Of a stretch of DNA of 8,409 nucleotides, positions 1 to 6,713 are shown in pieces; within the stretch, counting starts at the first letter, position 1, and the number at the start of each line of letters is the position of its first letter. The notes below the pieces were generated by a model. The model saw only the letters and a list, made by a program, of their open reading frames with translations, did no database searches and had not been told where the DNA came from. This DNA is from Rhodobiaceae bacterium (GTDB taxonomy: Bacteria; Pseudomonadota; Alphaproteobacteria; Micropepsales; Micropepsaceae), in the NCBI GenBank assembly GCA_009885515.1, contig VFKO01000227.1:1-8409 (forward strand). The letters run 5' to 3'. The translations under genes were made by a program, and so were the position numbers.

Positions 1-212
1 AGCGCCGCGCCCGCTTCATTACGCTGGCCATAGCTTTGCGCATAGGCAACTTGCCCACCTTCGATAACTGCTATCGCAAGACCTTTGGCGCCGGTGGCTT
101 TCATCACGCGGTTGACTTCGCCGTCAACGCGGGCAGCCAGCGGTTCGTCTGCGCACGCAGGTTGGAACGCAGCCAGCAACAACGACACGGCAAACAATTT
201 ACGAAAACGCAT
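1..212 (-). CDS. Exported serine-hydrolase-like (beta-lactamase-related) protein, N-terminal part, cut by window edge
   Basis: The first 70 codons of a minus-strand gene; the rest lies beyond position 1. Residues 1-21 form a signal peptide: a basic start (MRFRK), a hydrophobic core (LFAVSLLLAAF) and an Ala-Cys-Ala cleavage site before DEPLAAR, so the product should be exported. The Cys lacks a proper lipobox (QPAC), so a lipoprotein is unlikely. The mature part (VDGEVNRVMKATGAKGLAIAVIEGGQ, then VAYAQSYGQRNE) resembles the opening strands of class C beta-lactamase/esterase-family proteins (PF00144), which typically read 'pG.avaVv.dG.vvy..gyG'. The catalytic SxxK and YxN motifs would lie outside the window, so activity and substrate cannot be judged. 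The start at 212 is supported by AGGAG at 219-223 with a 6-base spacer. It is not obviously part of the flagellar operon: 620 bp separate it from the gene upstream, which lies on the same strand. The family call is moderate; the reading frame and signal peptide are firm. Confidence 0.72.
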   Translation of the reverse strand, partial: MRFRKLFAVSLLLAAFQPACADEPLAARVDGEVNRVMKATGAKGLAIAVIEGGQVAYAQSYGQRNEAGAA

Positions 213-315
213 GGAGAACTCCTGTGCCGCATCGAAGTGCGACTCCAATTCGCAGTGTAATGCACTAGTGCTCGCTATCATTGCCGGTGACACGGAAAAC
301 GCAAAAGAGACTCTT

Positions 316-339
316 ACGCGAAATCGCGAAGACGCGAAA
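316..339. repeat. Three tandem 8-bp units (ACGCGAAA type)
   Basis: The units ACGCGAAA (316-323), TCGCGAAG (324-331) and ACGCGAAA (332-339) lie head to tail; the first and third are identical and the middle one differs at two positions. The last units form the left arm of the larger stem-loop at 326-410, so the two structures share sequence. Function is unknown. Confidence 0.6.
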
Positions 340-410
340 AGAAAGGACGAGGCTTTCTCCACTCGACTGCACTTGTAGGATAGGAAGGTCTCTTCTTTTC
401 GCGGCTTCGC
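326..410. repeat. Long imperfect inverted repeat / stem-loop
   Basis: The arm 326-348 (starting GCGAAGACGCGAAAAG) pairs with 388-410 (ending CTTTTCGCGGCTTCGC). Of 23 positions, 20 are Watson-Crick pairs, one is G-T and two are mismatches (332/404 and 344/392). It includes an unbroken 11-bp run (333-343 with 393-403). The loop of 39 bases contains a small nested CGAG/CTCG pair (348-351 with 362-365). Such pairing is very unlikely by chance in a gap this size. No T run follows directly on either strand, so a classic terminator is doubtful. It could be a structured RNA, a repeated extragenic element or the relic of a small mobile element. Confidence 0.6.
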
Positions 411-680
411 TTGAAACTCCTTTTTACTGTGTTCCCGTGCCACTTAATTCTGATTCCGGGTACCAGGTGAGTGCGCCGCTTAAAATTCAGGTTGACGCGG
501 CCAGGTAGTTCTATATATGTTCCATACTTCTGACTTCGCTCTAAAAAAGGGCGAGGCTCAGCTGCGACTTGAAAATTGAATAGACCCTTCAACCCTGCCC
601 TGACAGGCGGGGAACGGGTGGGGTGCGCACGAAATCTGACGGGGCGCGCTCCCCACGCTTCGGCCCTAGCTTACGACGAC

Positions 681-774
681 TGCATGCATACATGTTGATT
701 TTCAGGTGGTTTTTCAGGGCTTAACAGATTGAAATATAACAGTCTTTTCTCCTTGTATGCACGTATGCATGCGT
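681..774. repeat. Inverted pair of alternating pyrimidine-purine tracts
   Basis: Bases 681-695 and 754-774 each alternate strictly between pyrimidine and purine (15 and 21 bases), the pattern favouring Z-DNA. The two tracts are also inverted copies: 682-694 matches 760-772 at 12 of 13 positions, with a perfect 10-bp core (gcatgcatac / gtatgcatgc). The 65 bases between the arms are A/T-rich. It lies 60-150 bp beyond the stop codon of the TPR gene. It could be a cruciform, a transcript-end structure or the ends of a tiny mobile element; no target duplication is evident. Confidence 0.55.
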
Positions 775-832
775 TGGTACATACACAGACCATCCGGTGA
801 TTTTGCGCCAGTCAAATGATGAACAGCCCGCT

Positions 833-3800
833 CTACGGCGTCGCGGTGGCAGCCGGACCGCCAGTGCCATAGCGCGACTTGAATTCGGTCAGAAATTCAT
901 CGAGCGTATCGGCCGAAGCCACCCGTTTGACGAGACTCTTGTAGTCGTCATTCGTCACGTCCGGCGAATGGGTAATCATCGCAAATGCTTTTGCCTCGGG
1001 CGACATCGACATTTTAGCGTCGTAACGTGATCTCAATCGTTCCAGCGACGCACTGTCGCCCGACAGCGAATAACCCACGCACGCCCGCATCAGATCCATC
1101 CGCTCAATCGCGCTCAAAGGTTTGTCGTCTTTATACCGCGTATCCAGCAAGGCCTCTGTTTTCGCCGCAGCCGCAGGCCATCTCTGCGAGTCCCAGTAAA
1201 TGTCAGCGCGCAACCGGTCAGCTTCCAGACTCAAATCCGTTGCAATGACGTCGAGGGCTTGATCGAAATTCTTCGTGTCCGCTAGCGCCCTCGCTTCAAT
1301 GAGGTCACGCTGCACGATAAGGTCGTCCGGCAATCGTGCTTGCTTGCTCGATCGAATGGCAGCCAACGCCTTGCCCGGTTCATGGTCCAGCAAATAAACA
1401 AGGGCCAACCGCGTTGCCACCGACGCCTTCGCCACGCCCTCCAAACGATTGTCGACCTGATGCTGCAACAACTCCGCCGCCTGGGGCAACAGATCGATGG
1501 CGGCAAGCCGGTCTGCCAGTTTGCGGATCATGTCATCGCCTTGAGGCCCGACCGGCGTAAGTTCCTTATAGTCATAAAACAGCGCCAGAGCGGCCACCGG
1601 CGACAGGTGATCCGCTTTGCCGCCAATGAACAAGGACTCAAAAATCTTGGCCATCTGTGCCGCTGTCGACCGCGCCTCATCCGAGTCCGAGAAGTGGCGG
1701 ACCGCAAGACGCATCGTGTTGAGACCGTCGCGAATTTTGTTGTGCGCAACATAAAGCTGACCAAGCTCTGTCAGCGTCTTCAGTTCAATATCATCGCCGC
1801 GCCATTGAAATCGCAACCGCTCAAGTGTCTCGATCGCCAATTCGATTTTTAACCTGCCCGATTTAGCCTTGAGCAATGTCCCTTCCAGCGTTGCCCGTGC
1901 AGCAACGGGACTGTAGGCCGAATTCATCAACTGATCGAAGAGCGCGATGGCAGTATCCGTCTTTTTGAAAGCGCCCTCGATCATGGCTCTCTCCAACGCG
2001 GCTTCTGCGGTCACCCTTGCAGACAGAGATTGCCATGGCATGGCTTCCAGAATTTGGCGCGCAGTTCCTGGTTCATCCAGTGCCAACGCCGCTTTCGCCA
2101 GTGCCACTCTTGCGCGGCCCTGCCATTCCGGCTGATACCGCGAAACAATTTTCAGCGCCGTCATCAGATTGCTTCGCGCCAGACGCCATTCACGTGCGCC
2201 GGCCGCCGCAATCCCGCGCCACAGCGCGGCATGTGGGTCATTGCCAAGTGCGTCGATCTTGAGATCATCAAGCGCCTCGCGATAACGCGCCATTTGTATA
2301 TTGGCCAGCGCCCTGGCCACTCGGAACTGAGGATTGGCTTCGGCCGTACGGTCGTCATGCGAAATTGTCCGCAACACACCCAGCGCCTCGGCACCCAGGC
2401 CTTCCGCAATAAAGAAGCGCGCAAGCGCCATACGCGGAGGGCTCATTCCCCCCAAAGTCTGGGACGACTGCCGCAGCAGCTCAGATATGGTGTCTTCGCG
2501 TGTCCCCTTAATTTTTTTGCCCCAAGCCGCAAAATCAACAACGCCAAACCCCCCGGTCGACGGAAACGAGCTCTGCGATGTTGCCAGCGCCTGAACAAAC
2601 TGCGCCGCCGACACACTCAATCCTGAGGGCCGCCCAATGACAATTTCGTCGCCTTCAACCACCACCGCCAGGTCATCCGCAATAGCTTGCACCACAAGTC
2701 CTTGCTGCGAGGCTAGCGCCACAAACTCGACAAAACTTCGTAAGTCCAAAAGCCCGCGCGCCGGCGCAAAACTCAGCACGGCGGCCATCCGGTCCTCGAC
2801 TTCAGGATCCTTGATCCAGACGACTTGAGTGGCGCCAGGCATAAACGCCCGCATCTTGGTCGCCGAGCCCACCGTTTGGCGGACAAGTTGCAACTGCGCC
2901 GGTAAGTCCGGCACAGTGTTGCCGATCGCCAGAACCCAGCTATTACCAACCGCCGCAGCGCTTACCGACATGGAAACAGGAGCCTCAAGGCGAAAACCTG
3001 TGACCCCCGGCGCAACTTCTGCTGGTGCCGACAAAGGGCGCGCGGGCGAATTCACCAACGCAGAAAGTTCGCTCAGATCCATGGCTTCTGTCGTTTCCAC
3101 GACCACCCAAACCGCCAAACCTCGCCTAAAAATGGCAGCAGCAGGCAATTTCGAATAAGGCAATTCGAGCCTGAGCATGGATCCAAATATTTCAGCTCTT
3201 GCTTTGCCCGGCGCCGCAGGAGTCGATGCGACCAGAGGCGCCAACGCCGCCGCCAAATCCGATTGTCCAAGACGCAAATTGGGCGGTAGCGGATCGCCAG
3301 GCTGTGTCTCCGTCGCGGCTGCGAGCAAGGCGGCACTATCGCCATGTGCCACTTCCGGCGCCAACGCACCGTGCACGACAGGCTCATCCACCAGCGCTGC
3401 CGTAGCCTCGGCACCTTTGCGCGGCAATGGCGCAAAGACAATCGTATCCGCGATCAACACTGGCGGCGCGGGAGAATTCTCCGTGGCCTCGGGAATAATG
3501 ATTTTCGGCGCACCCTCGGCCATCAGTCGCTCCTCAGCAACCGTAGCGTCGGACTTTGGTTCAAGGAGTTCGAGAGCGATTTGGCCATTTTCGCTCACAT
3601 CGCGAAAGTCCGCTTCGCGATCAACATCAAACTCAAGCCGCAGCTTTCCTTCAACTATGCTGGAACGGGCAGCGCGAATCCATGCAGGTGGCGCTTCGGA
3701 AAATCGCGTGAGATTGACTTTCGCCGGTTTCGTGAAATTGACCTGCAAAATCCCATCGGCAAGTTTGGCCGTGTAGCCGATCTTCCCCGTGTAGTCGAAC

Positions 3801-4276
3801 TGCAACCTTGTCGTTCGTTCGCGCTCGGTGGCACGCACAGTCAGAAACTGCTTGGCCTTCACGCCATCCGGCGCTGGCGGCGGCGCAGGGTCACCTTTGA
3901 ACGATGGCGGCACAAGGTCAAAAGAATACCGCACAGCATGATTGGTTGTCTTGACCCGGACCGGACCCTTGAGCGCAAAGCGCAGTGACCTGCCGTCCGC
4001 GTCGCGGCGCACCAAAGCCACATATGGCTCAAGCGCTTTCGCGAGCGCGCCGGTGTCGGCGTCAAAGCTGCGGTCGAACGTAATGATCAGCACGCCGTCG
4101 CCAACCTGCGCGGCACCCGAGACTTCTTCATTCCAGTCGAACATTACGCGCGCAAATCCATCTTGCACGCTGGCTGAAACCTTGGCTTGCGGTCGCGCGA
4201 TCTCTTCGGCGAAAGCCGGCAAAACCACGGCCACAACCAGTGCGGCAAAAATTACGATCAAACGCAACGCAAACAT
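833..4276 (-). CDS. Large secreted beta-repeat and TPR protein of unknown function, last gene of the fliL-fliM-motE cluster
   Basis: 1147 residues. Residues 1-23 are a signal peptide (hydrophobic LIVIFAALVVAVVLP, cleavage AFA|EE). Residues about 30-122, 140-240 and 360-455 are beta-rich repeats reminiscent of AMIN-type envelope domains (alternating patterns such as FARVMFDW, TTRLQFDY, LRLEFDVD, LRLELPY). Residues 241-360 are an Ala/Pro/Glu-rich linker. Residues 470-550 form a mixed alpha/beta segment. From about 600 to 1080 the chain is helical, with degenerate TPR-like pairs (e.g. ARALANIQMARYREALDDL at 655-673, 'LALVYLLDHEPGKALAAI' at 957-974). No enzyme motif or later membrane segment was seen, so it is probably periplasmic or envelope-associated. 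It starts 64 bp after motE, with only a weak ribosome site (AGCGGA), and a CtrA-type box lies in that gap. The position suggests a motor, polar or cell-wall accessory role; this is inference. The reading frame is certain, the function unknown. Confidence 0.88.
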   Translation of the reverse strand: MFALRLIVIFAALVVAVVLPAFAEEIARPQAKVSASVQDGFARVMFDWNEEVSGAAQVGDGVLIITFDRSFDADTGALAKALEPYVALVRRDADGRSLRFALKGPVRVKTTNHAVRYSFDLVPPSFKGDPAPPPAPDGVKAKQFLTVRATERERTTRLQFDYTGKIGYTAKLADGILQVNFTKPAKVNLTRFSEAPPAWIRAARSSIVEGKLRLEFDVDREADFRDVSENGQIALELLEPKSDATVAEERLMAEGAPKIIIPEATENSPAPPVLIADTIVFAPLPRKGAEATAALVDEPVVHGALAPEVAHGDSAALLAAATETQPGDPLPPNLRLGQSDLAAALAPLVASTPAAPGKARAEIFGSMLRLELPYSKLPAAAIFRRGLAVWVVVETTEAMDLSELSALVNSPARPLSAPAEVAPGVTGFRLEAPVSMSVSAAAVGNSWVLAIGNTVPDLPAQLQLVRQTVGSATKMRAFMPGATQVVWIKDPEVEDRMAAVLSFAPARGLLDLRSFVEFVALASQQGLVVQAIADDLAVVVEGDEIVIGRPSGLSVSAAQFVQALATSQSSFPSTGGFGVVDFAAWGKKIKGTREDTISELLRQSSQTLGGMSPPRMALARFFIAEGLGAEALGVLRTISHDDRTAEANPQFRVARALANIQMARYREALDDLKIDALGNDPHAALWRGIAAAGAREWRLARSNLMTALKIVSRYQPEWQGRARVALAKAALALDEPGTARQILEAMPWQSLSARVTAEAALERAMIEGAFKKTDTAIALFDQLMNSAYSPVAARATLEGTLLKAKSGRLKIELAIETLERLRFQWRGDDIELKTLTELGQLYVAHNKIRDGLNTMRLAVRHFSDSDEARSTAAQMAKIFESLFIGGKADHLSPVAALALFYDYKELTPVGPQGDDMIRKLADRLAAIDLLPQAAELLQHQVDNRLEGVAKASVATRLALVYLLDHEPGKALAAIRSSKQARLPDDLIVQRDLIEARALADTKNFDQALDVIATDLSLEADRLRADIYWDSQRWPAAAAKTEALLDTRYKDDKPLSAIERMDLMRACVGYSLSGDSASLERLRSRYDAKMSMSPEAKAFAMITHSPDVTNDDYKSLVKRVASADTLDEFLTEFKSRYGTGGPAATATP

Positions 4277-4282
4277 CCGTAT

Positions 4283-4314
4283 CCGCTAGTCTTTGAAGCA
4301 ACTGACTCTAGCGG
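4283..4314 (-). repeat. Small inverted repeat in the TPR gene leader
   Basis: CCGCTAG (4283-4289) and CTAGCGG (4308-4314) form a perfect 7-bp inverted repeat around an 18-base loop. On the minus strand it ends six bases before the start codon and would cover the only ribosome-site-like bases (AGCGGA). A transcript entering from motE could fold it; one starting inside the loop could not. It may tune translation, or be chance. Confidence 0.35.
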
Positions 4315-4321
4315 GAACGCA

Positions 4322-4337
4322 GTTAAGCCGCCGTTAA
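4322..4337 (-). promoter_or_regulatory. CtrA-type binding box upstream of the TPR gene
   Basis: The minus strand reads TTAACGGCGGCTTAAC, a perfect match to the full CtrA consensus TTAA-N7-TTAAC known from Caulobacter and relatives. It sits between motE and the next gene, its centre about 53 bases upstream of the start codon, a sensible place for an activator overlapping a -35 region. A GCTAGAGT sequence (4305-4312) resembles the alphaproteobacterial -10 (GCTANAWC) but is closer than usual. Binding by CtrA is inferred from the motif. Confidence 0.6.
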
Positions 4338-4340
4338 GGT

Positions 4341-5153
4341 TCAGCTATGCGGCGGCGATTCAGCAGCAGGCTTAACCTCTGCAGGCGCTTCTGAAGTGTC
4401 GGCTTCCGCAACTGGCTCAACCGGCGCCGGAGGCGCTGGCAACGCGACGGGTGGCACAACCGGCGTAAGCTGACTGAGTCTCATCCGCTTGGCGAGCATG
4501 ACCGTTAAATCCTGAGCCTTTGAAGGCTCCATCGCCGCCAATATCGCTCCAATCTTTACCGGCTTCATGCGAGACGCAACGTCCACAAGAATTGCCCGGT
4601 CCAAGCGATTGAAAATACGCGCCGCATCGTCAGGCTTCATGTTTTCGTATGACTTCACCAGTGATGCGAGCTGCGACTCTTCCAGCTCATTGCGCTTGGC
4701 CATCATAACGTCAAGCTTTTGCTCCAGTCCTTTGAGATTGGCCAAGCGTTCGGCAATTTGCTTCTCTGCCGCCAGCAAAAGTTGTTCGCGCAGACCAAGA
4801 TCCCGTTCACGCGCATCAAGCGCGGCCCGGCGATCTCCAAGTTTCTGCAAAACGTCAGCTTCACCCTTGGTCTGCGCTAACCCGCTATACACCTGAGATT
4901 GACTGGCCGCGTCACCACCATGTGCGTCGCTGGAACTGGCCGCCGGAGCAGTCTCACCGTGCCCGCTCTCAGGTGCCTTTGAAGTTTCATCTGCTTTGCC
5001 GCCACTTGCGTGACTTTCCGGCTCTGCCGCTTTCTCGCTCTCAGCAGGCGCGGGAGGTTCTGCGGGCGTGGACGCCATCGCGCCAATGCGCAGTACCAGC
5101 AGCACGCCAGCAGCACCCATGAGTGTCGGCAATAATCGAACGCGCGATGACAT
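4341..5153 (-). CDS. motE: MotE-type flagellar motor chaperone with MgtE_N-like domain
   Basis: 270 residues. Residues 8-27 are one hydrophobic segment (LPTLMGAAGVLLVLRIGAMA), either an uncleaved anchor or a signal peptide (AMA|ST). Residues 28-95 are a low-complexity linker rich in Ala, Glu, Pro, Ser and Gly. Residues about 96-170 are a charged coiled coil (e.g. RRAALDARERDLGLREQ, ERLANLKGLEQKLDVM). Residues 171-232 match the MgtE_N-like helical domain of MotE proteins (MKPDDAARIFNRLD, then ASRMKPVKIGAILAAMEP). Residues 233-270 are a Pro/Ala tail. In Sinorhizobium, MotE is a periplasmic chaperone for the motor protein MotC; that exact role is not proven here. The start at 5153 has AGGAG (5162-5166) overlapping the stop codon of the DUF6468 gene, 11 bp upstream, so the two are probably translated together. 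The Pro/Ala tail may be a lineage feature. The family is fairly sure, the partner is not. Confidence 0.82.
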   Translation of the reverse strand: MSSRVRLLPTLMGAAGVLLVLRIGAMASTPAEPPAPAESEKAAEPESHASGGKADETSKAPESGHGETAPAASSSDAHGGDAASQSQVYSGLAQTKGEADVLQKLGDRRAALDARERDLGLREQLLLAAEKQIAERLANLKGLEQKLDVMMAKRNELEESQLASLVKSYENMKPDDAARIFNRLDRAILVDVASRMKPVKIGAILAAMEPSKAQDLTVMLAKRMRLSQLTPVVPPVALPAPPAPVEPVAEADTSEAPAEVKPAAESPPHS

Positions 5154-5164
5154 TGTTGAAGCTC

Positions 5165-5551
5165 CTAACCGATCGCACTGCGCGCACGCAGCGCGTCAAG
5201 TGCGGGCCTGGAATGGGATTTCAGAGCCGGAATGGCCTGCGCACGTAAAGGGTCGATTTGACGGCCGGCCCGCTCACTCGCTTTCATCAGGATCGCCAGT
5301 TCATCACCGATCCCTTGAGCGTGTTTGATTCTTTCCTCAAGGTCTTGGCCGGACGATTCCGCAGCGCTTTTCAAGCCCTGGATTCCCGCTTCAGCGCGCG
5401 CCGCAGCGACGTTGAGCTCGCGGATAACACCGGCAATCTCGGTCTGCACACTCCGCATACCCTGCAAGCGCCGGTCGAGGCGGAAGGCGAAATAAATTGT
5501 CGCCCCCAACAAGGCGATAACCACAACATCAATAACGAATGCTTCACTCAT
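5165..5551 (-). CDS. DUF6468 single-span membrane protein, possibly PflI-like flagellar positioning protein
   Basis: 128 residues. Residues 5-25 form a membrane segment (FVIDVVVIALLGATIYFAFRL) with a short acidic N-terminus, followed by a basic RLDRR stop. The rest (30-125) is helical and charged, with a heptad-like stretch (EIAGVIRELNVAAARAEAG, then LKSAAESSGQDLEERI) ending in an Ala/Arg/Pro-rich tail. This matches the small DUF6468 proteins found directly after fliM in alphaproteobacterial flagellar clusters. From memory, the Caulobacter protein at this position (PflI) takes part in flagellum placement; I could not verify the equivalence. The start codon overlaps the fliM stop by 4 bp (ATGA, 5548-5551), a strong sign of translational coupling to FliM. 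The usual topology would leave the long part either cytoplasmic or periplasmic; the basic residues after the segment favour the cytoplasm. Confidence 0.78.
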   Translation of the reverse strand: MSEAFVIDVVVIALLGATIYFAFRLDRRLQGMRSVQTEIAGVIRELNVAAARAEAGIQGLKSAAESSGQDLEERIKHAQGIGDELAILMKASERAGRQIDPLRAQAIPALKSHSRPALDALRARSAIG

Positions 5552-6699
5552 GCTCGCGCCCCTGTATGCGACCGGCGGCCGCGTTCTGTAGATTCAACCT
5601 TGACCGCAACTTGGTGACCGATCCGACCCATTCGCCCGCTCAGAAATCCAACCCCACCACACCGCAATTCGATACGCGCATCAGGACCGACATTAAGAAG
5701 CAGTGTCTGACCAACTTCTAAGTTCATCACATCATTGAGCGACATCGGCATCTCGTCGAGAACCGCCTCAAGCTCGACAGAGGTGCTCCATAATTCCGTG
5801 GCCAAATGGCCTTCCCAGATCGAGTCACGGCCGAATTTTTCACCCATGAACATCTGCAATAGCAGTTCACGGATGGGCTCAAGCGTCGCATATGGCAACA
5901 ACAATTCGATGCGTCCGCCCCGGTCTTCCATGTCAACACGAAGCTTCACCAGGACCGCAGCGTTTGCGGGCCGCGCGATGGCGGCAAAACGGGGATTGAT
6001 CTCCAGTCGATCAACGGTGAACTTGACCTTCGACACGGGCTCGAAGGCAACACCCAGATCCAGCAGCACCACCTCGAGCATACGTTGCACAAGCGTCCGC
6101 TCGATCGTGGTGTAAGGACGTCCTTCAACGCGCATCGCCGCTGTGCCACGCCGCCCGCCAAGCAACACATCGACGATCGAGTAAATCAAACTCGAATCGA
6201 CAGTCAACAGGCCGTAATTGTCCAATTCCTCGGCGCGAAAGACGGTCAAGATAGCCGGCAAAGGGATGGAATTCAAATAGTCGCCAAACCGTGTCGAAGA
6301 AATATTCTCTAGACTGACTTCAACATTGTCGGATGTGAAGTTGCGCAAACTCGTCGTCAGCAAGCGCACAAGGCGGTCAAAGACGATTTCAAGCAGAGGC
6401 AAGCGCTCGTAAGACACCAGCGCTGAATTGACGATCGCCATAATGCCAGTGCGATCCGGAGCTCCACCCCCTCCCCCGTCAAAGCCCAGCAACGAATCGA
6501 TTTCGTTCTGATTGAGAACACGCGCCGTCGCCCCTGCCTCAGGCTCCGCTTTCTCATCAGCCATGGCAGCCCACTCTGCCGCCGCAGCATCTTCCTCTGC
6601 CCCGGCAGCAGGCGCTGTGGCAGCATCGCCCGCCGCCACCGCCGCGTCAGGCTTTTGTTCCACATCTTCCAACTTAACGTCGTCAGCGTCGCCGCTCAT
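5548..6699 (-). CDS. fliM: Flagellar motor switch protein FliM
   Basis: 383 residues. FliM forms the C-ring with FliG and FliN and binds CheY-P to switch rotation. Residues 61-72 (VLNQNEIDSLLG) are the CheY-P-binding motif, which in most FliM proteins sits at the very N-terminus. Here it follows about 60 acidic, Ala-rich residues and is followed by a five-glycine linker (75-79). Residues about 85-290 are the middle CheC-like domain: SYERLPLLEIVFDRLVRLL, and the FliG-contact loop as GGRRG (181-185) instead of the classical GGxG. Residues about 310-370 are the SpoA/FliN-like domain (MPMSLNDVMNLEVGQTLLL, SGRMGRIG), then a basic tail. The start at 6699 is preferred over Met46 (6564) because AGGTGG lies just before it and it is only 14 bp after fliL. 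The downstream DUF6468 start overlaps its stop by 4 bp. Identity is certain; the extension is notable. Confidence 0.97.
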   Translation of the reverse strand: MSGDADDVKLEDVEQKPDAAVAAGDAATAPAAGAEEDAAAAEWAAMADEKAEPEAGATARVLNQNEIDSLLGFDGGGGGAPDRTGIMAIVNSALVSYERLPLLEIVFDRLVRLLTTSLRNFTSDNVEVSLENISSTRFGDYLNSIPLPAILTVFRAEELDNYGLLTVDSSLIYSIVDVLLGGRRGTAAMRVEGRPYTTIERTLVQRMLEVVLLDLGVAFEPVSKVKFTVDRLEINPRFAAIARPANAAVLVKLRVDMEDRGGRIELLLPYATLEPIRELLLQMFMGEKFGRDSIWEGHLATELWSTSVELEAVLDEMPMSLNDVMNLEVGQTLLLNVGPDARIELRCGGVGFLSGRMGRIGHQVAVKVESTERGRRSHTGARA

Positions 6700-6713
6700 A
6701 GGCCACCTGTGAG

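Larger units (their letters stand above)
213..832. other. Gene-free intergenic gap with structured elements
   Basis: About 620 bases separate the end of the TPR gene from the hydrolase start. No reading frame here has a plausible start, ribosome site and protein-like composition. The gap is visibly richer in A/T than the flanking genes. It holds an 8-bp tandem repeat, a long imperfect stem-loop and two inverted alternating pyrimidine-purine tracts, listed separately. No clear intrinsic terminator (GC stem followed by a T run) was found for the TPR gene, and no tRNA-like fold was seen. The hydrolase promoter presumably lies in the 213-330 part, but no convincing -35/-10 pair is visible. Confidence 0.7.

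Noticed and set aside
85..378. A 97-codon plus-strand frame at the left edge
   Set aside because: It lies mostly opposite the hydrolase gene, whose signal peptide and ribosome site are much stronger.
314..592. A 92-codon minus-strand frame in the left gap
   Set aside because: It starts with TTG, has no good ribosome site, is very basic and low in order, and spans the stem-loop at 326-410; it looks like chance.
641..654. GGGG-CGCGCT-CCCC as a terminator for the TPR gene
   Set aside because: Only four outer pairs, and no T run follows on the minus strand.
3344..3988. A 214-codon plus-strand frame opposite the TPR gene
   Set aside because: It is a shadow of the long minus-strand gene, with Arg-rich composition typical of antisense frames in GC-rich DNA.
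4372..4377. TTAACC as a further CtrA site
   Set aside because: A lone half-site inside the motE coding region with no partner at the right spacing.
6562..6564. Internal Met46 as the real FliM start
   Set aside because: It lacks a good ribosome site, whereas the start at 6699 has AGGTGG and sits next to the fliL stop.
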